A model generated the notes under the pieces. The model had not been told where the DNA came from. It did not search any database and worked only from the letters and a program-made list of their open reading frames with translations. Positions 40,544 through 40,595 of a stretch of 40,595 nucleotides of DNA are shown piece after piece. The DNA is from JAGORM01 sp964406795. Its GTDB lineage: Bacteria > Patescibacteriota > Microgenomatia > Levybacterales > GWA1-39-11. Where the stretch lies: contig CAYOTA010000015.1 in the NCBI GenBank assembly GCA_964406795.1, positions 1 to 40,595 of the forward strand. Reading direction: 5' to 3'. The position numbers and the translations under genes were made by a program. Position 1 is the stretch's first letter. Each line of letters opens with the position of its first letter.

Positions 40544-40595
40544 TGCAGAAGATGAGATACATCGGTTACACATTGAAGTAAAATAGGTACTTCAA
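40544..40595. repeat. Right copy of 52-bp terminal inverted repeat
   Basis: Exact reverse complement of 4-55. It lies upstream of the last gene and ends at the window edge, with the same 8-bp stem hairpin at its outer side. Confidence 0.85.

Noticed and set aside
4..40595. Whole window as a linear plasmid or transposon with terminal inverted repeats
   Set aside because: Contents are housekeeping genes and no replication or transposition gene is present; a dispersed repeat at contig ends is simpler.

Overview
The window is AT-rich chromosomal DNA with short, tightly packed and often overlapping genes. Very few Shine-Dalgarno sites are visible, and several sigma70-like promoters have the -10 box only 6-9 bases before the start codon. 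The standard code fits, with TGA used as a stop. The gene content (short MurJ, DUF2298 'YYY' and GT-C membrane proteins, PilN/PilO-like pair, LCP and FemAB wall proteins, Lys/Ala-tailed S20, ATP-cone/nuclease fusion) suggests a Patescibacteria/CPR member, probably Microgenomates-like. That placement is inference; there is no rRNA gene to confirm it.

Layout. (1) 59-12275, minus strand: a nearly complete inosinate-branch purine operon, purL(S-fused)-Q-K-E-C-F-N-D. The genes overlap or lie one base apart. A hairpin terminator follows purD, then an AAA_28-type NTPase, a HAD phosphatase and purM. purB and purH are not in the window. (2) 12366-14540: murJ (minus) and rpsT (plus) diverge. The rpsT leader carries a 33-bp tandem repeat that triplicates the rpsT start. 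(3) 14594-23929, plus: PilN/PilO-like proteins, a small membrane protein, a multi-domain surface protein, an FAD oxidoreductase and three consecutive large polytopic GT-C-like proteins, together an envelope/glycan block. (4) 23919-25755, minus: tpiA and an LCP-family wall-polymer ligase. (5) 25820-29389, plus: a UvrD/PcrA helicase, a structured RNA-like element (A), a FemAB-type transferase and a Nudix protein. (6) 29386-33669, minus: a zinc-ribbon protein, a tandem REC-wHTH-REC-wHTH regulator, a membrane-anchored methyltransferase, a membrane-segment-free S26 peptidase, nickel superoxide dismutase, and an ATP-cone/Mrr-like nuclease. A second structured element (B) lies between the peptidase and the dismutase. 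(7) 33712-37181: a secreted kelch/C39-peptidase protein and a small membrane protein sharing its C-terminal domain, with a methyltransferase on the opposite strand. (8) 37415-40481, minus: six small genes, five of unknown function and one tandem LuxR-type HTH protein. A 52-bp exact inverted repeat bounds both ends of the window.

The strongest candidate for something undescribed is the pair of RNA-like elements at 27708-27878 and 31946-32114. They share an elaborate fold (7-bp stem, 1x2 loop, 7-bp stem, CGAG/CGAG tandem G-A motif, bulged A, G-run helix, inner hairpin, then a trailing long hairpin), while their outer stems differ in sequence yet still pair. Other notable items are the rpsT leader repeat, the duplicated response regulator with complementary loss of key residues, the nickel SOD/peptidase locus, and the unknown gene cluster at the right end.
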